Positions 1 to 12,165 of a stretch of 35,000 nt of DNA are shown here, piece by piece; positions within the stretch are counted from its first letter, which is position 1, and every line of letters begins with the position of its first letter. A model generated the notes under the pieces. That model searched no databases and was not told where the DNA came from. It saw nothing but the letters and a program-made list of their open reading frames with translations. The DNA is from Stramonita haemastoma (Eukaryota; Mollusca; Gastropoda; Neogastropoda; Muricidae), in the NCBI GenBank assembly GCA_030674155.1, contig CM060326.1:17750383-17785382 (forward strand). The letters are read 5' to 3'. Made by a program: the position numbers and the translations under genes.

Positions 1-325
1 GTGCATGTTCTCAGCACCGTAGAAAAATTGCATGAGTTGAGTAAGATTTCAGGGGACTTACACCTCTTCTCATCTCGTTTCTGTTGTGTATAAAAACTGA
101 AAACAAGGGCTTGAATACTTTTATCTAACTCCTACCCTTCCCCCCCCCCCCCCTTCATCTGCTTTTTTTGGTTTTTGTTGGTGGCCTTATCTTTTGCAGA
201 TCTGTTATGTGTGAGAATTCTCCATTCACGTTTTCGTATTTTACCTTTCGTAAGTGTTTTCCTCTCTTTTGCTCATCCATGCCTGCCCTGCCTACCTCGG
301 TAAAAGCTGTTTCGTGTTTGTCAGT

Positions 326-617
326 TAGTTAAGTTAAAGTCTGTCCCGAGCCATAAGGCTCATCAGGCCGGTGCTTATCCCGGTTTCTGTGGCGTTAAGC
401 GACTGAGAGTCATAGACTCTCCCCTGGATAGGACGCCAGTCTATCGCAGGGTTAACCCCAACACAAGGTTGGTACCCCTTTTACACCTGGGTGGGGTGAG
501 AAAATAGCCGTAAAGTGCCTTTTCCAAGGCACAACGCCATAGCGGAATAGCTGGGATCGAACCCGCAACCTTTAGATTACGAGTCCAACGCCCTAACCAC
601 TAGGCCACAGCGGCGGC
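326..617 (-). mobile_element. SINE-B copy 1 (tRNA-derived), with target duplication
   Basis: The minus strand begins GCCGCCGCTGTGGCCTAGTG, a tRNA-like head with A box and B box (GGTTCGATCCC). The anticodon-loop position reads CTCGTAA (Thr-like). A conserved body of about 220 bp follows, with tail ACTTTAACTTAACT. Flanking 12-bp direct repeats GTGTTTGTCAGT lie at 314-325 and 618-629. Same family and body as the copy at 26301. Confidence 0.9.
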
Positions 618-629
618 GTGTTTGTCAGT

Positions 630-755
630 GGCTGAAACGAATGATCATTATTCTAATTGCAAATTTGATACTCAGCTTTTTTTAGTAATTGTCTTCGTGT
701 TTCCATACACACTCTGGGCACATATTGTTCCCTGAATGTCAGCTTGTCAGAGCTT
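630..755. other. Intergenic, no feature seen
   Basis: AT-rich spacer between SINE-B and SINE-A. The first 313 bp of the window are likewise featureless apart from a poly-C run at about 140-153. Confidence 0.6.
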
Positions 756-933
756 TTATTTCATTTATTTATCCTTTTATTTCGAAGATAATAGAATAAG
801 CACTCATGTGTTGTTCTTGGTTTTTTTTTTACATCCAGTCCCTGTGTGTATGTACTTTTGTCAGTTTCATCATCCATTCCCACCGGCACACAATAGCCTA
901 ATCTGCTGAAAAGCGGAATGGGTTTTTACCGTG
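756..933 (-). mobile_element. SINE-A fragment
   Basis: 3' part of the abundant SINE-A family on the minus strand: GGCCTA-type core, CCGGTGGGAATGG, GGGACTGGATGT, AGTGCTTATTCTATTATC and an A/T-rich tail. The 5' half is missing. Confidence 0.75.
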
Positions 934-1192
934 TGTTGATAGTGTTTCCAGTGGGAGGAAGTCACTGTAGCTCTGTTTCAAGATCAGGCAGCATGTTTCT
1001 GTTTGATTTTCATCCACACAGATTCCCAGGTGAGGTGAGAGAGGCCACGCATATTGTGAGTGCCTGCCCCTCAGGGTGTTAAGCTGGGGAATGCCCAACA
1101 ACACTAAATGAACAGCTCAGCAGGGCCTTGAGTCTGCATCTTCAGATTACCGTAGATTACGAGTTGCACTCTCTTTAACAGCTAAACGGAGC

Positions 1193-1555
1193 CTGGGGGG
1201 ACAGGATTGCCTAGGGGTCAGAACATTGCCCTTGCAATTTGATGACCCAGGTTCAATTCCCATTCGAGGGAATATTTTCCCCTGGTGCAGTGCAGTGCAG
1301 TGCAGTGCAGACTCCACTCTCCCCAAAAGTCCTCCGGATGAGACTACAAACCGAGGCCCCACGTGCGAACGCATGCAGAACATCATGTGCACATGTTAAA
1401 TCCTATTCCGCTTTTCTTAAGAGTAGGCCATTGTGTGCCAATGGGAACGGATGACAAGATTTACAAAACTGCATACACACGGGGACTGGATGTAAAAAAG
1501 CACTTAAGTGCTTATTCCATTATCCTCAATATAAAAGAATAAATGAATGAGTAAA
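1193..1555 (+). mobile_element. SINE-A, near full length
   Basis: tRNA-like head (GGATTGCCTAGGGGTCAGAA, B box GGTTCAATTCC), then CTCCACTCTCCCCAAAAGTC, GAGACTACAAACCGAGGCCC, AGTAGGCCATTGTGTGCCA, GGGGACTGGATGTAAAAAAG and an AATAAATGAATGAGTAAA tail. Carries a private (GTGCA)5 expansion near 1285-1310. Confidence 0.88.
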
Positions 1556-2839
1556 TGCTCTTACGACTTCTGTACACGGGAGAAAATCTTACCCGTGTCC
1601 TTTGATTAACATAGCATTGTTTTGTTTTCTGTCAAGGCCTAGAATACTTTGTTAGCTCACTGGGATATTGCTTTCTTCTTCTTGTTTGTCAACTGCTCAG
1701 GAAGCAACTGTTGGTGTCTGTCATATGAGTAAAAGGGTATTTTGCTTTTGACATCATGAACAAATCTTCTGTATTCCCAATCCTAAATTATGACCAGACA
1801 GATTGTATGTTAGGGAAGAATTGGAAGTATCACCATGCTTTTAATTGTATAGGATGAACTGTTTCCTTCCTCTTTGTGTCTCTTTATTATTTTCTTTCTA
1901 GTCAGTGAATTGTCATATTTCAGGTCACGTTTAATGAAAAAGAGAAAAAAACATGAGCACATAAGTAGGTCTGGTGTACTCTTCTGTTTCAAATGTTGTT
2001 TCCACAGTTTCTTGTCGGTAAGAAACCAGAACTGTTAGCTTCCATGATGGTGCTTCTGTCACTGCTGCATTGAGAATTTATGGAAAGTGGAGGGGGGGGG
2101 GGGGGGTAGCTTGTGGGAGAAAGAGGGATGGAGGGGGAGGGTTTGTTTTTTGAAAATTCAGATGTTTAATATGCAATCAGTGTACTGATCGTGTAGAATT
2201 TTTTTTGGTGCAGTATTTGTTCAGTGATAGTGACTTTTCATTATTGATGCCCCCCTCCCCCCCCTCCCCATTCATTTAACTTGATGTAGGTGTTTGATTT
2301 TTTTCTTTTTTTGTAAAGAAAAAATTTTAATCCAATTTTCCTTTTATTTGATTTTTTGGGGTTCTTTTGGAGCGGAACTTTGTGATGCTGTAAGTGACAA
2401 AATTATGGTAGGATTTCTTTTTCCTGGGTTTTTTTTTTTTTTGGTTGTTGAATCCATTTATCTCTTTAGAAAATAGTCATTCAGACTGCATGTACCATTG
2501 AGGGCTTTCAATTGAAGGCTATCATCTAGAACTGTGTGACACTGTCAGAGACTTTTTAACACCTCAGAACCAAAGAATCTATCTCTTACCTTACCTTTCC
2601 TGCCAGTATTCCCTTTGCCTTTTGTGTCAGCATGTGACAATATCTTGTCAGTGTCATGTAAGACTTATTTTCTTGTTAACAAAGTAATAGTATGGTATTC
2701 TGAAATGAAGAAAAACAGATTTTACTGGGAAGCTCATTTTGAATTAAAGAGAAGAGTATCTGCAAGCATATGCATTATCTACAGGAAGGACACTCGATGT
2801 ATAGTTTCTTTAAAAGGTGTCTGCATGGTACAAAATGAT
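1556..2839. other. Intergenic, no gene seen
   Basis: AT-rich with poly-G at about 2091-2106 and several T runs. Only short, unconserved frames on both strands. It could include UTR of an unseen neighbour. Confidence 0.5.
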
Positions 2840-3148
2840 GTGAAACTGTTGCAATCTGACAACCCGGGTTCAAATCCTGTTCAAGGAGATTTTTCCCTGG
2901 AGTTAACATCAGTGCAGACTCCACTCTCCCCAAAAGTTCTTTGGATGAGACTACAAAGAACATCTTGTGCACACGTTAAATCCTGATCCTCTTTTTGAAA
3001 GAGTAGGCCATTGTGTGCCAGTAGGAACAGATTACAAAATTTACAAAACTGCATACACCCAGGGACTGGATGTAAAAAAGCACATGAGTGCTTGTTTCAT
3101 CATCCTTGATGCAAACGAATAAATGAATAGATAATAAATAAATATAAC
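2840..3148 (+). mobile_element. SINE-A, head degraded
   Basis: B-box-like GGGTTCAAATCC, then CAGTGCAGACTCCACTCTCC, AGTAGGCCATTGTGTGCCAG, GGGACTGGATGTAAAAAAGC and a tail of AATAAATGAATAG type. Lacks about 13 bp of the GAGGCCC block and has an eroded A box. Confidence 0.85.
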
Positions 3149-3641
3149 CACAAGATATTGTACTGCTTCGTTTTGGTTTTGGAAAAAAAGTTAGACAATT
3201 GAACAAAAAGGTTTTCTTTTTTCAAGTGGAGACCCTGTACAGGCCTATATTTGAAGTCATTCCAGGGAAAAAGCTAGATCTTACTATTTTTTTTGCTATA
3301 AATACTTACATTTTTTGACAGTGTGTTGGATAACATACATATTAGCAAGGATAGAATGGCTATCACCATACTCAAGTATTCGTTGGAACCAACTCATAAG
3401 GCAGACTTGAAACGTTGACTCGTTCATGTTTAATGTCAACATTTCATTTGTCGTTACCATTTTTGTGATTGTAAAAAATATTGTCAGCTTACATACAGCA
3501 TTTCTGTTCAGTTTCTGTGTATACTTGGTAAATATCACTAAAGAGTCTGAGCAATCGGTTCACAATGTATCAACCACAATACCAGTTAGGGAAACAACAA
3601 ATTCGGCAGAAGGATTTGTTACCCCCTTCTCCCCCCTCCCC

Positions 3642-3865
3642 CAGCTGTCAGTTTCCCCCCACTTTTGAGCGTCTCTTAGCTGTTATATATTCCATCCCAC
3701 CCCAGCCCAGTTGGGGCCAGCCTGGGCTAATTATAGCAGGAACTGACCGCACTTGGGACTTGGTAAAAGGAAGGGGCGCACTGATTTTAGCCCTGGGCCC
3801 TGGGCCCTGGACCCTTGACCGAGTGAGGCTGTATTTGCATGCAGTGAGCCCCCTCCCCTCACCCC
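3642..3865 (+). repeat. Dispersed repeat family C, copy C1
   Basis: CAGCTGTCAGTTTCCCCCCA, TTCCATCCCACCCCAGCCCA, GGTAAAAGGAAGGGGCGCAC, TGATTTTAGCCCTGGGCCC and CCCTTGACCGAGTGAGGCTG. Shared with 25081-25235 and, inverted, with 13375-13665. Preceded by a pyrimidine-rich tract. No coding potential. Confidence 0.75.
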
Positions 3866-4537
3866 CACAAAGTATCATCCTTGGAGAGGGTTAGGTGAGG
3901 GACTTGAAGGGCTGTGGGAAGAGGAAAAGATTTGGAGATGTCTCAATATGTCTACCTCTTTGCTGATTCAGATGTAATTGTTTGAAGATTGGTGTGTTTT
4001 TTTTAATGTATATTTTTTCAAGTTTTTACCTACAGGAATTGTTATCTCTGTTTGCATTGATTGATCTCATTTTGTTTTTTTTTGTTGTTGTAGCAATCGT
4101 GAGATTCTTCTGTATTTATGTGGTTTTGTTTTACTTGTGATTTTAAAAAAAACAAACTTTTTTGTTGTTTTACTTTTTATACTGTAAATATATGTATGTA
4201 TGTATATGTGAGTGAGTGTGTTTGTGCGTGTGTGTGATTAGGTGTGTGTGTGTGTGTGTAGTGATTGCATGCCATGTGTATATAATATGCATACAAATCC
4301 CAGCAATATCAAGAATGCACATCCCAGTATGAACAATTAATTTAACACAGTGTGCCTTTTGTGTTATGCAGCATGATTTAATTAACAAACCATGCCAAAA
4401 TTATGGGCTGAGTTTGATCAGCTCTTGGGACTTTTATTTTAGTCTGTTTTAAATTAAGATTTCCATTTAAATGTTTATTAAGCACCTCTCTAACATTTCT
4501 GTTTGGGTGTTGCTCACACATTCTCATATTTACATAC
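3866..4537. other. Intergenic, no gene seen
   Basis: T-rich, with a TGTATGTATA tract and (GT)n around 4190-4260. Between repeat C1 and the (AC)n arrays; no coding signal. Confidence 0.5.
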
Positions 4538-4540
4538 ACG

Positions 4541-4579
<39 letters not shown>

Positions 4580-4629
4580 CAGGTATCCTTTATGTGGAAG
4601 GACATAGAACTGAAGAATACACACTCACA

Positions 4630-4676
<47 letters not shown>

Positions 4677-4722
4677 CCGATATCACTTTATCTGGAAGGA
4701 CTTAAAATTGAAGACTACACAC

Positions 4723-4780
<58 letters not shown>
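4538..4780 (+). repeat. (AC)n arrays in a higher-order repeat
   Basis: Three (AC)n runs separated by two copies of a segment of about 45 bp (TTTATGTGGAAGGACATAGA / TTTATCTGGAAGGACTTAAA). The repeat unit is therefore about 110 bp including the microsatellite. Confidence 0.9.
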
Positions 4781-4781
<1 letters not shown>

Positions 4782-4782
4782 G

Positions 4783-6408
4783 AACAGGTGGATTGAGCAC
4801 TTCCAGGAGTTACTCAACAGACCAGCACCTACAAACCCACCAGAGATACCGACAGCCGCAAGCGACCTGCCGATCAAGTGTAGTGCTCCCACAAAGGAAG
4901 AGATCCGCAGCGCCATCAAGCAATTGAGGAATGGTAAGTCTGCAGGACCTGACAGCATCCCAGCAGAAGCCCTGAAAGCCGACGTCGAGACCAGTGTGGA
5001 GCTCCTCTACCCGCTCTTCGGCAAGATCTGGGAGGAAGAAGAAATACCAACAGAATGGAAAGAGGGTTACCTCATCAAACTCCCCAAGAAAGGCGACCTC
5101 AGTTCCTGCTCCAACTACAGAGGGATAACGCTGTTGTCCATCCCAGGAAAGGTGTTTAACCGCATCCTGCTGAACCGGATGAAGGACGCAGTAGACCCGC
5201 ATCTCCGTGACCAACAAGCTGGCTTCCGAAAGGAAAGATCATGCACGGATCAGATTGCAACACTGCGCATCATCCTGGAACAGTCCCTGGAATGGAATTC
5301 GCCACTATACATCAACTTCATAGACTATGAGAAGGCTTTTGACAGCGTTGACAGACAGACCCTCTGGAGGCTACTGAGACACTATGGAGTGCCAGAGAAA
5401 ATCACCAACATCATCAGGAAATCATATGAAGGAATGACCTGCAGAATAGTTCATGGCAGACAGCTCACCGACGCCTTTGAAGTAGATACCGGGGTAAGGC
5501 AAGGATGCTTACTATCTCCTTTCCTGTTCCTGCTGGCCATCGACTGGGTCATGAAAACCTCAGCGGACCAGAAACGTAATGGCATCCAATGGACACCCTG
5601 GAAACAGCTAGACGACCTCGACTTTGCGGATGACCTGGCCCTTCTCTCCCACACCCAGCAACAGATGCAGGAAAAGACCAACATCGTTGTGGAGAACTCA
5701 GCTAAACTGGGCCTCAACATCAACAGAGGAAAGAGCAAGGTACTCAAGACAAATGCAGCCAATGCAACACCCATCACAGTCAAAGGAGAAGCGCTGGAAG
5801 AGGTGGAAAGCTTCACATACCTCGGCAGCATCGTGGACACACAGGGAGGAACAGACACAGACGTCAGAACCCGCATCGGTAAAGCAAGGGCAGCCTTCAA
5901 GCAGCTCAGAAACGTCTGGGGATCAAGCGACATCAGCATCGCCACCAAGACCAGGCTCTTCAACACCATCATCAAGCCAATACTAATGTATGGAGCAGAG
6001 ACCTGGAGAAACACCGTCACCATCATGAAGAAAATCCAGGTCTTCATCAACACCTGCCTCAGGAAGATCCTCAAGATACGATGGCCAGACAAGATCAGTA
6101 ATGAAGAATTATGGCAGAGAACCAGACAACAGCCTGTTGAGAAAGAAATCCTACAGAGACGTTGGCGATGGATAGGACACACCCTACGGAAACCTGTATC
6201 CAGCATCACAAGACAAGCTCTCACCTGGAATCCACAAGGGAAAAGAAAGAGAGGGCGGCCTAGAAATACCTGGCGCCGGGACCTGGATGCAGATGCAAAA
6301 AAGATGGGCAAGACGTGGGGACAACTGGAACGCCTAGCCCAGAGCCGAGATGCCTGGAGACAGCTAGTTGGCGGCCTATGCCCCAGAAGGGACCACAGGC
6401 AGACATGA
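4783..6408 (+). CDS. Reverse transcriptase of RTE-like LINE, N-terminally truncated
   Basis: Uninterrupted frame of about 541 codons. In order: [49 protein letters not shown], the catalytic A box [20 protein letters not shown], and catalytic FADDLALLS at about 5623-5649. The C-terminal region has [26 protein letters not shown] and [18 protein letters not shown]. Both catalytic Asp clusters are intact and there are no stops or frameshifts, so the insertion looks recent. The upstream His/Thr codons are read-through of (AC)n, not protein. No endonuclease domain is present, so it cannot mobilise itself. Confidence 0.9.
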   Translation, partial: NRWIEHFQELLNRPAPTNPPEIPTAASDLPIKCSAPTKEEIRSAIKQLRNGKSAGPDSIPAEALKADVETSVELLYPLFGKIWEEEEIPTEWKEGYLIKLPKKGDLSSCSNYRGITLLSIPGKVFNRILLNRMKDAVDPHLRDQQAGFRKERSCTDQIATLRIILEQSLEWNSPLYINFIDYEKAFDSVDRQTLWRLLRHYGVPEKITNIIRKSYEGMTCRIVHGRQLTDAFEVDTGVRQGCLLSPFLFLLAIDWVMKTSADQKRNGIQWTPWKQLDDLDFADDLALLSHTQQQMQEKTNIVVENSAKLGLNINRGKSKVLKTNAANATPITVKGEALEEVESFTYLGSIVDTQGGTDTDVRTRIGKARAAFKQLRNVWGSSDISIATKTRLFNTIIKPILMYGAETWRNTVTIMKKIQVFINTCLRKILKIRWPDKISNEELWQRTRQQPVEKEILQRRWRWIGHTLRKPVSSITRQALTWNPQGKRKRGRPRNTWRRDLDADAKKMGKTWGQLERLAQSRDAWRQLVGGLCPRRDHRQT

Positions 6409-6416
6409 CATGACAT

Positions 6417-6424
<8 letters not shown>
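4783..6424 (+). mobile_element. 5'-truncated RTE-like non-LTR retrotransposon
   Basis: The element joins (AC)n repeats at its left edge and has lost the 5'UTR, the endonuclease domain and the start codon. The remaining open frame ends in TGA at 6406-6408, followed almost at once by short CATGA repeats and then (TA)n. A minimal 3'UTR ending in a microsatellite is typical of RTE-type LINEs. Clade assignment is by protein character only and could be a related LINE group. Confidence 0.85.
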
Positions 6425-6478
<54 letters not shown>

Positions 6479-6479
6479 C
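6419..6479. repeat. (TA)n microsatellite after the LINE
   Basis: About 25 TA units directly following the CATGA repeats at the LINE 3' end. Probably expanded from the retrotransposon tail. Confidence 0.9.
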
Positions 6480-6745
6480 ATAACAGATAATGTACAAACA
6501 CAAACATGCACATCATTAATTGGCCAAGTGTGACGAGCCTACATACATGTTGATGCTTTGCTGTTTAATTCCTCTGCTGGCCAGGTGTTCTGTTTATTTT
6601 TTTTTTGGATTGAACAACATCAGTGTGTTACACCTGCATTCTTTAGCCGTTATTTTAAGGTGGTTCTTTTTAACAGAAGATATGAGTGTATGTAATATGC
6701 GAGAGCCTTTTGAACTTGGATCAACAGCTGCTTCTTCATCTTGAC

Positions 6746-7174
6746 ATTTATTTTTATTTATCTATTTTATTTATTATTTTATTTTATTTATATATATTTA
6801 TTCATTCATCTATTTATTTATTTATTCATTTATTTATCTATTATATCAAGGATAATGGAATAAGCACTCACGTGCTTTTTTTCAATCAAGTCCCCGCATG
6901 TATGCAGTTTTGTAAATATTATCATCTGTTCCCACCGGCACACAATGGCCTAAACTTAAGAAAAGCAGAACAGGATTTAACATGTGTGCAAGATGTTATG
7001 CATGCGTTTGCACACGGGGCCTCGGTTTACAGTCTCATCCGAAGGACTTTTGGGGAGAGTGGAGTCAGCATTGACGTTAACTCCAGGGAAAAATCCCCTC
7101 AAACAGGAATTGAATTTGGGTCGTCAAATTGCGAGCGCAATGTTCTGACCACTAAGCTATCCCATTCCCCCGAA
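6746..7174 (-). mobile_element. SINE-A, near full length with long A/T tail
   Basis: Minus-strand copy: head at 7174 downward with TGGGATAGCTTAGTGGTCAG, the whole body, and a tail at 6746-6845 that is a long TTTATT-type tract. The open frame across it is fortuitous. Confidence 0.87.
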
Positions 7175-7699
7175 CATGATAAAGTATGCACTTGTTTAGA
7201 TTGAAAACTGTGTGTAAGCATACACCTTAAGTGTTATTTAGAACTGTTCATGGTCATATTCATTTTTAAAGTTAGTCATTGGCATCATTTTTCTAGCAAT
7301 GTATGATTCTTTTATGTCTGATTGAAAACATGAGTAAACTTTTTTTTCTTCTAAAAACAATACCGTAGCTATTTAAGGTAATTGTGGTTTTATTGTGAAA
7401 ATAGCAAACTATTATTTTATATAAAATAAAAACAGCATACATTAAAAAAAGATTTTTATGAAACCTGCTGGAGTATCTTTGTTTCTTGAAATCGGTTGTG
7501 TGTGTGCGTGTGTACATGTATATTGTTATCAAAAGCATTATGCTGTCATGACCTGCAAATGACTGGTAACAATCACACTCTGAGCGTATGACATTATGAT
7601 GTTTCATTTTTTTTCTCATGACAACAACCAAAAGTAAGAAACTGTTGCAGTAAGGTCAGAGCACAGTGAGATCACAATTACATAAATTAATGCACTGCT

Positions 7700-8464
7700 C
7701 GCAGCAGTTGTTATTCACCAATTTCCACTGCTCTTAGACTCCACGCCCTAATGAGCTAATCTTCATGCACTGACCGCATCGAAGGGTCAGACTTCCTGCC
7801 TTCAAGGTAGTGTGTTCTCCTTTCCATTATTACAGCGGAGAAAAATGACCACACAGATTTTGATTTCCAACTTTTCAGTGCTGTGTGATACTACATTTGC
7901 GATATTCTTCTGCGCCATATCTAAGTGTATTGAATGCAGTGTTCTCTTGTCGGTGTGAAGAAGTAAATTTTTGAATCATTATTGTGTAGGAGTTAACAAA
8001 AAATAACAGCTGGATTGCATGTTCCCATCAGGTTGCTCTTTTTTGTTTAGTATTGAGAGTGGTAATTTTTGTGCTTGTGATGTAAATCAATTGCAATTTT
8101 CTTTCTGAATTCAGTTTAGTTTGATGTTGTCAAAGTGAGAATTCTAATGTTTTTGTCTTTAAACTTCCTTCAATATTTTTTGTATCTAGTCCATCTGTTC
8201 ATCACTTTTGAAAGGTTTAAATGTGGGGAACATTTTTTAATTTTGCTGTCTCGATCTAGACTAGCGTAGTGCGGGTGTTTGTCAAGAAAACAGGCCTGCT
8301 GCACGCAGCGCGCTTTGCCCTCTTTCTAGCCATCCACCTCTTAGGCCTTCCGTGCAAGTGTGCGATGGTTTGAGACACAGTGATGGGGAAAGAGGGAGGG
8401 GTGTGGGGGTACAAGGAAGGGGCGCACTCATTTTAGCTATGACTGATGCCAGATAGATGTACTG
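7700..8464 (+). repeat. Dispersed repeat family B, copy B1
   Basis: About 765 bp, collinear with 21777-22964 (minus the SINE-C insert). Shared blocks include GATTTTGATTTCCAACTTTT, ACAAAAAATAACAGCTGGAT, AACTTCCTTCAATATTTT, CTTAGGCCTTCCG and AAGGGGCGCACTCATTTTAG. No coding frame, no obvious inverted ends and no tRNA head; a non-autonomous element of unknown class. Confidence 0.8.
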
Positions 8465-10080
8465 TGTGCTGCCAAGTGATTTCAGAGACAATCAACACGT
8501 CTGTGGAGGCAGGAAGAATCTGTAAATGTGTGCAGCAGGAAGTTAATATATATATACCCAAGATCCATCACTCACTCATACACACAAACACACACACACA
8601 CACACAAGATATGAAAAGTAAATTTTTACTGTATGCATTGGTTGATACCTACTTGAAAAATTTAAGATAAAAAGGTTGGTTAACAAAATCAATTGAAACA
8701 GTTATATTCATGAGACAACAAGCACACAGTCATGGCAATTTAAAGTATGATTCACAAACAGGCTAACATACATTTTTATCAAAAGATGTCAAACATTTTG
8801 TGAAAATGTTAAACGATTATGAATGTCAAGCATTTTTTTTTTTAAACTGTCAAAAATTATGAATCACTATGTGTATCATGCCAAAACATGTGCAACTGAT
8901 ACATTATATTTTACATGTTACATGGTAATTAAGTTACATACTGTAAATTCATTCACATCATCAACCTTGGAAAAAAGGTAGGAAAAATGAACACAAATAG
9001 TCCATTCTTTTCTACACTGCCACACTTTACTCATAACACGCACATGTAGAGCACCAAATGTTATATACATGCACAGAAAAGTAACACGAGTAGGCAGTGC
9101 GAAAGCAACTGGCTAAAATTTCAAACTAGTCTCTGTAGGGATGGAACAAGCTATGTTTTAACCCCTTTACTACCATGCCTGTTAAACGTTCACAAAACGT
9201 AATTTGTCACTAGGATTTCAATCCAGAGACCAAATGGGGAATGATGATGATAAATTTTAAAAAAAAGATTGACATTTGGGCAGAAAAATTTTTTGCTAAC
9301 AAGCACCCCATGCAAAACAGAGATCTCCCAAGTTTATTGAGAAAAATAATCTCCATACAAAAAAATTCCTTTATGATGTCATGGGATCTTCGGACATGCA
9401 GAAACATGACAAAAGCTGGCATGAGGCACTAAAAACTTTTAATATCTATGCACAGAGTATTTTGTCATTTCAAAGTCCCTGCAAAAGACGGCTTTGAATA
9501 TCACCCAAAAGTATCTCTGAATATTTTTGTACTTTCCTCCTTCTCTCTCTCTCCCCCTCAGGGAGAGATAAAGACAGAAAGAGACAAAGTGTGTGTGTAA
9601 ACCTCTCTCACTCTCTCTTCTCTCTCTCTTTCCTTCTCAAACAAATATATGCCTGTGCTTATAGATTAATGAGCCTGAAAATGTGGGTAATCATGTATTT
9701 CATTTCTTGGTTATAGGCCTATTGACCACAAACAAGGCCATATTGGGGCTGTGACCTCTATTTCAGCAACAATAACGCTCTCCCCCCCCAGTTCAACAAC
9801 ACCATCCATCCCTTTAAACATCCATCATTACTAATCTGGAAAAAAAGCATTAAAATAAATGACAAAATACTTTTAACCAGTTCATTCCTTTATCCTTACT
9901 TCATCTGATGATGCCAGCCATTGTGATGAATTTATCATTCCCAGGTTACAAAAAAGTGCGCAGAAAAAATCATCAGTACAAAAACAGCAGACATGGGTAA
10001 ATAACGCTGCAGGATGGACATCCTATGCCATGTTATGATGTATACTTGTGCTCACAGGAGAAAGACACCAACTTCATTTG

Positions 10081-10112
<32 letters not shown>

Positions 10113-12118
10113 CCACCCCACCCATCCCTTGAAAACAGAAACAAGCGAAAAAAACCCGACCAAAAAACTTCTACCTAAAGTCAGTCTGGTCAAACAGTAA
10201 CATGGGTGTCTTTTATCACTCTGTATGCAACCATAGAATTGCAAATATATGTACATCCTGCATGGGTAATACAAAATTTGATACATGTATAGGAAAAATA
10301 ACGCGCCAAAATGGCCAAAGCTGAAATGACCAAAAAGTAATCTCTCATTTCTTAGAAAACATACTAGCAGCCGTATTAAAGCTGCCAGGGTGAGAGATGT
10401 ACACAGCAACAGAAATAGAGATCTGTGTGTGCACATGCTTGCACACACACAAACATTCACATGCTCTCATATGAACACACGCATACATCAGATAGAAACA
10501 CTTCATAGTTTCTAGAAAAAGGGGAAAAATGGAAGAAATACATCATCATTTCCAGAAGACCTGGAATCACAACACTGATCACTTTGGTTTTAAACATGAC
10601 TGAACCATTATCAATTCATGAATACATTTTTAGTGTGAAACATTTCTTCATTTGTTTAAATGCAAATTTCTGTGTATATTTTGATTATTTTTCTTACACT
10701 ATGTTTATGAAATGGTCTACAATAACTGAAACTACCCTAATGTATAATTTTGACCCTAAGTACAATGTTAATGGAAAACAATTCTTGCTGCCCCTGTGCC
10801 TTTTCGAGTATTTTAAGTCATCAATACTTAGTACCTGGTCAAACTATACAATAAAACGCATTTATACCCTCTTTTTGTTAAATGTTTAAATCCACTCTAT
10901 TCTGAAGGGTTTTTTTTTTGTTTTTTTTAAGTCAACCCTCTAATCTTAGCTTAATACATAAACTGTCTTAATGTGGTAAACTGAAGGCATTTGCTGAAAA
11001 CAGCAACACAATCGGCAGTTACAATACTCACACTTCTAAACAACTACCTCCCAATTATTTGTATCCAATGATCATCAATCATCGACTTTTGACAATTTCA
11101 AAAAAAAAATGGTACGGTCAGTAAACAGAATTCAAACGACTAGAGACTAGTTTTTAAATATTTTGCAATTTACCCATTTGTTCTGACAGTGTTGACTCTA
11201 AATGCAACATGGCACATGGCTAAAAATGTGCTGATTATGCTTTGACTGTGCATCCCCTTGGGGGAGATTTCGCATTTCAGTTTCCATCTAGCATTCACAA
11301 AAATACTCCGATTACACATACTACTGCAGGCACGTCCTGTTCAAGGCACTTTAATGCATACATGGTGCAACATCGCAAAAAAAATCACCCTGCTACTCCA
11401 CAAAAAGATCGCAGCATTGAGAAATATTACACGAAAAAGAAAGTGCATAATAATCAAATGAAATCTAGTCATGATCATGATAGATAGGCAGCTTGACTTT
11501 CACTGCCTGTTCAAAAATATACTGTGTTAAAATGAGAGGGATTCAAAAAAAAAAAAAAGTAAACAAACACTAAATTCAATAGGCTGATAATCTAAAAAAT
11601 TAAAAAAGAAGAGATTCTTACCCTACAAAATCCACCAAACATGAACAAAGGGGAGAAAAATAAAAAAAGTTTCCCATTGTCTTTTGTTCAGGCAAAGTCA
11701 TGTAAAGGTAGCTTTGATATTCAACATCATACACACTTCAAACATCCACAAGGGAAAAAACGTGATCATGATTTCACGTGATCATGATTTCAATCAAGAA
11801 AAAAGTGATTTCATTCAAACTTTAACCACAATCCTCCTCCCTATCATACTAAACATGAATTCACAAGTCCTTGGCCCTTTCAGTTTCTGTGTTCGTTTCT
11901 TGCTTGTTTTTTTTGTGCAGGAAAAGGATGGGGTAGAAAAGCACCTAGGAATAAACTACCCTGACCACACTCGTTTTCTACTGCAGCAGCTGGTCACAAT
12001 CCATCAACATCTATCACCGGGTTAGAAGATTCTTGCTGCTTGTCCAGCTAGCTTGCACACCTACCTGAAGTTTCAGTCAAGAGCAGAGCAGGTGTGGGGA
12101 AAGGTGAGTGCCACCATC
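8465..12118. other. 3.6-kb AT-rich, repeat-poor stretch without a gene
   Basis: The longest part of the window free of recognised SINEs or minisatellites. Many A/T homopolymers, a short CT/GA block at about 9540-9640 and no conserved frame. It could be an extended PPAT 3'UTR or the 3'UTR of another gene, but nothing in the sequence decides this. Confidence 0.5.
10087..10113. repeat. Poly-A run of about 26 bp
   Basis: Pure A tract with no adjacent recognisable retroelement. Confidence 0.8.
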
Positions 12119-12165
12119 CCACAGTCATGACTCGGGCACAACAGGACACTGATCTTTACACTGGC
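12119..12165 (-). pseudogene. Decayed copy of the end of PPAT exon 11
   Basis: The minus strand reads Q-C-P-V-V-P-E-S-stop, matching [12 protein letters not shown] of exon 11, preceded by a degraded YC.CKD that resembles HCTACLNG. A 13-base stretch (GTTGTGCCCGAGT) is identical. The next 15 aligned bases differ only by transitions. It lies about 240 bp beyond the functional stop. It may be a partial tandem duplication, or less likely an alternative 3' end; no acceptor was identified for it. Confidence 0.5.

Noticed and set aside
5451..6503. 350-codon frame antisense to the LINE
   Set aside because: It is the shadow of the reverse transcriptase frame, with no motif of its own and an Ile/Tyr tail from (TA)n.
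6686..7204. 172-codon open frame
   Set aside because: It runs through a minus-strand SINE-A and its T-rich tail; it is a chance frame with no protein similarity recognised.
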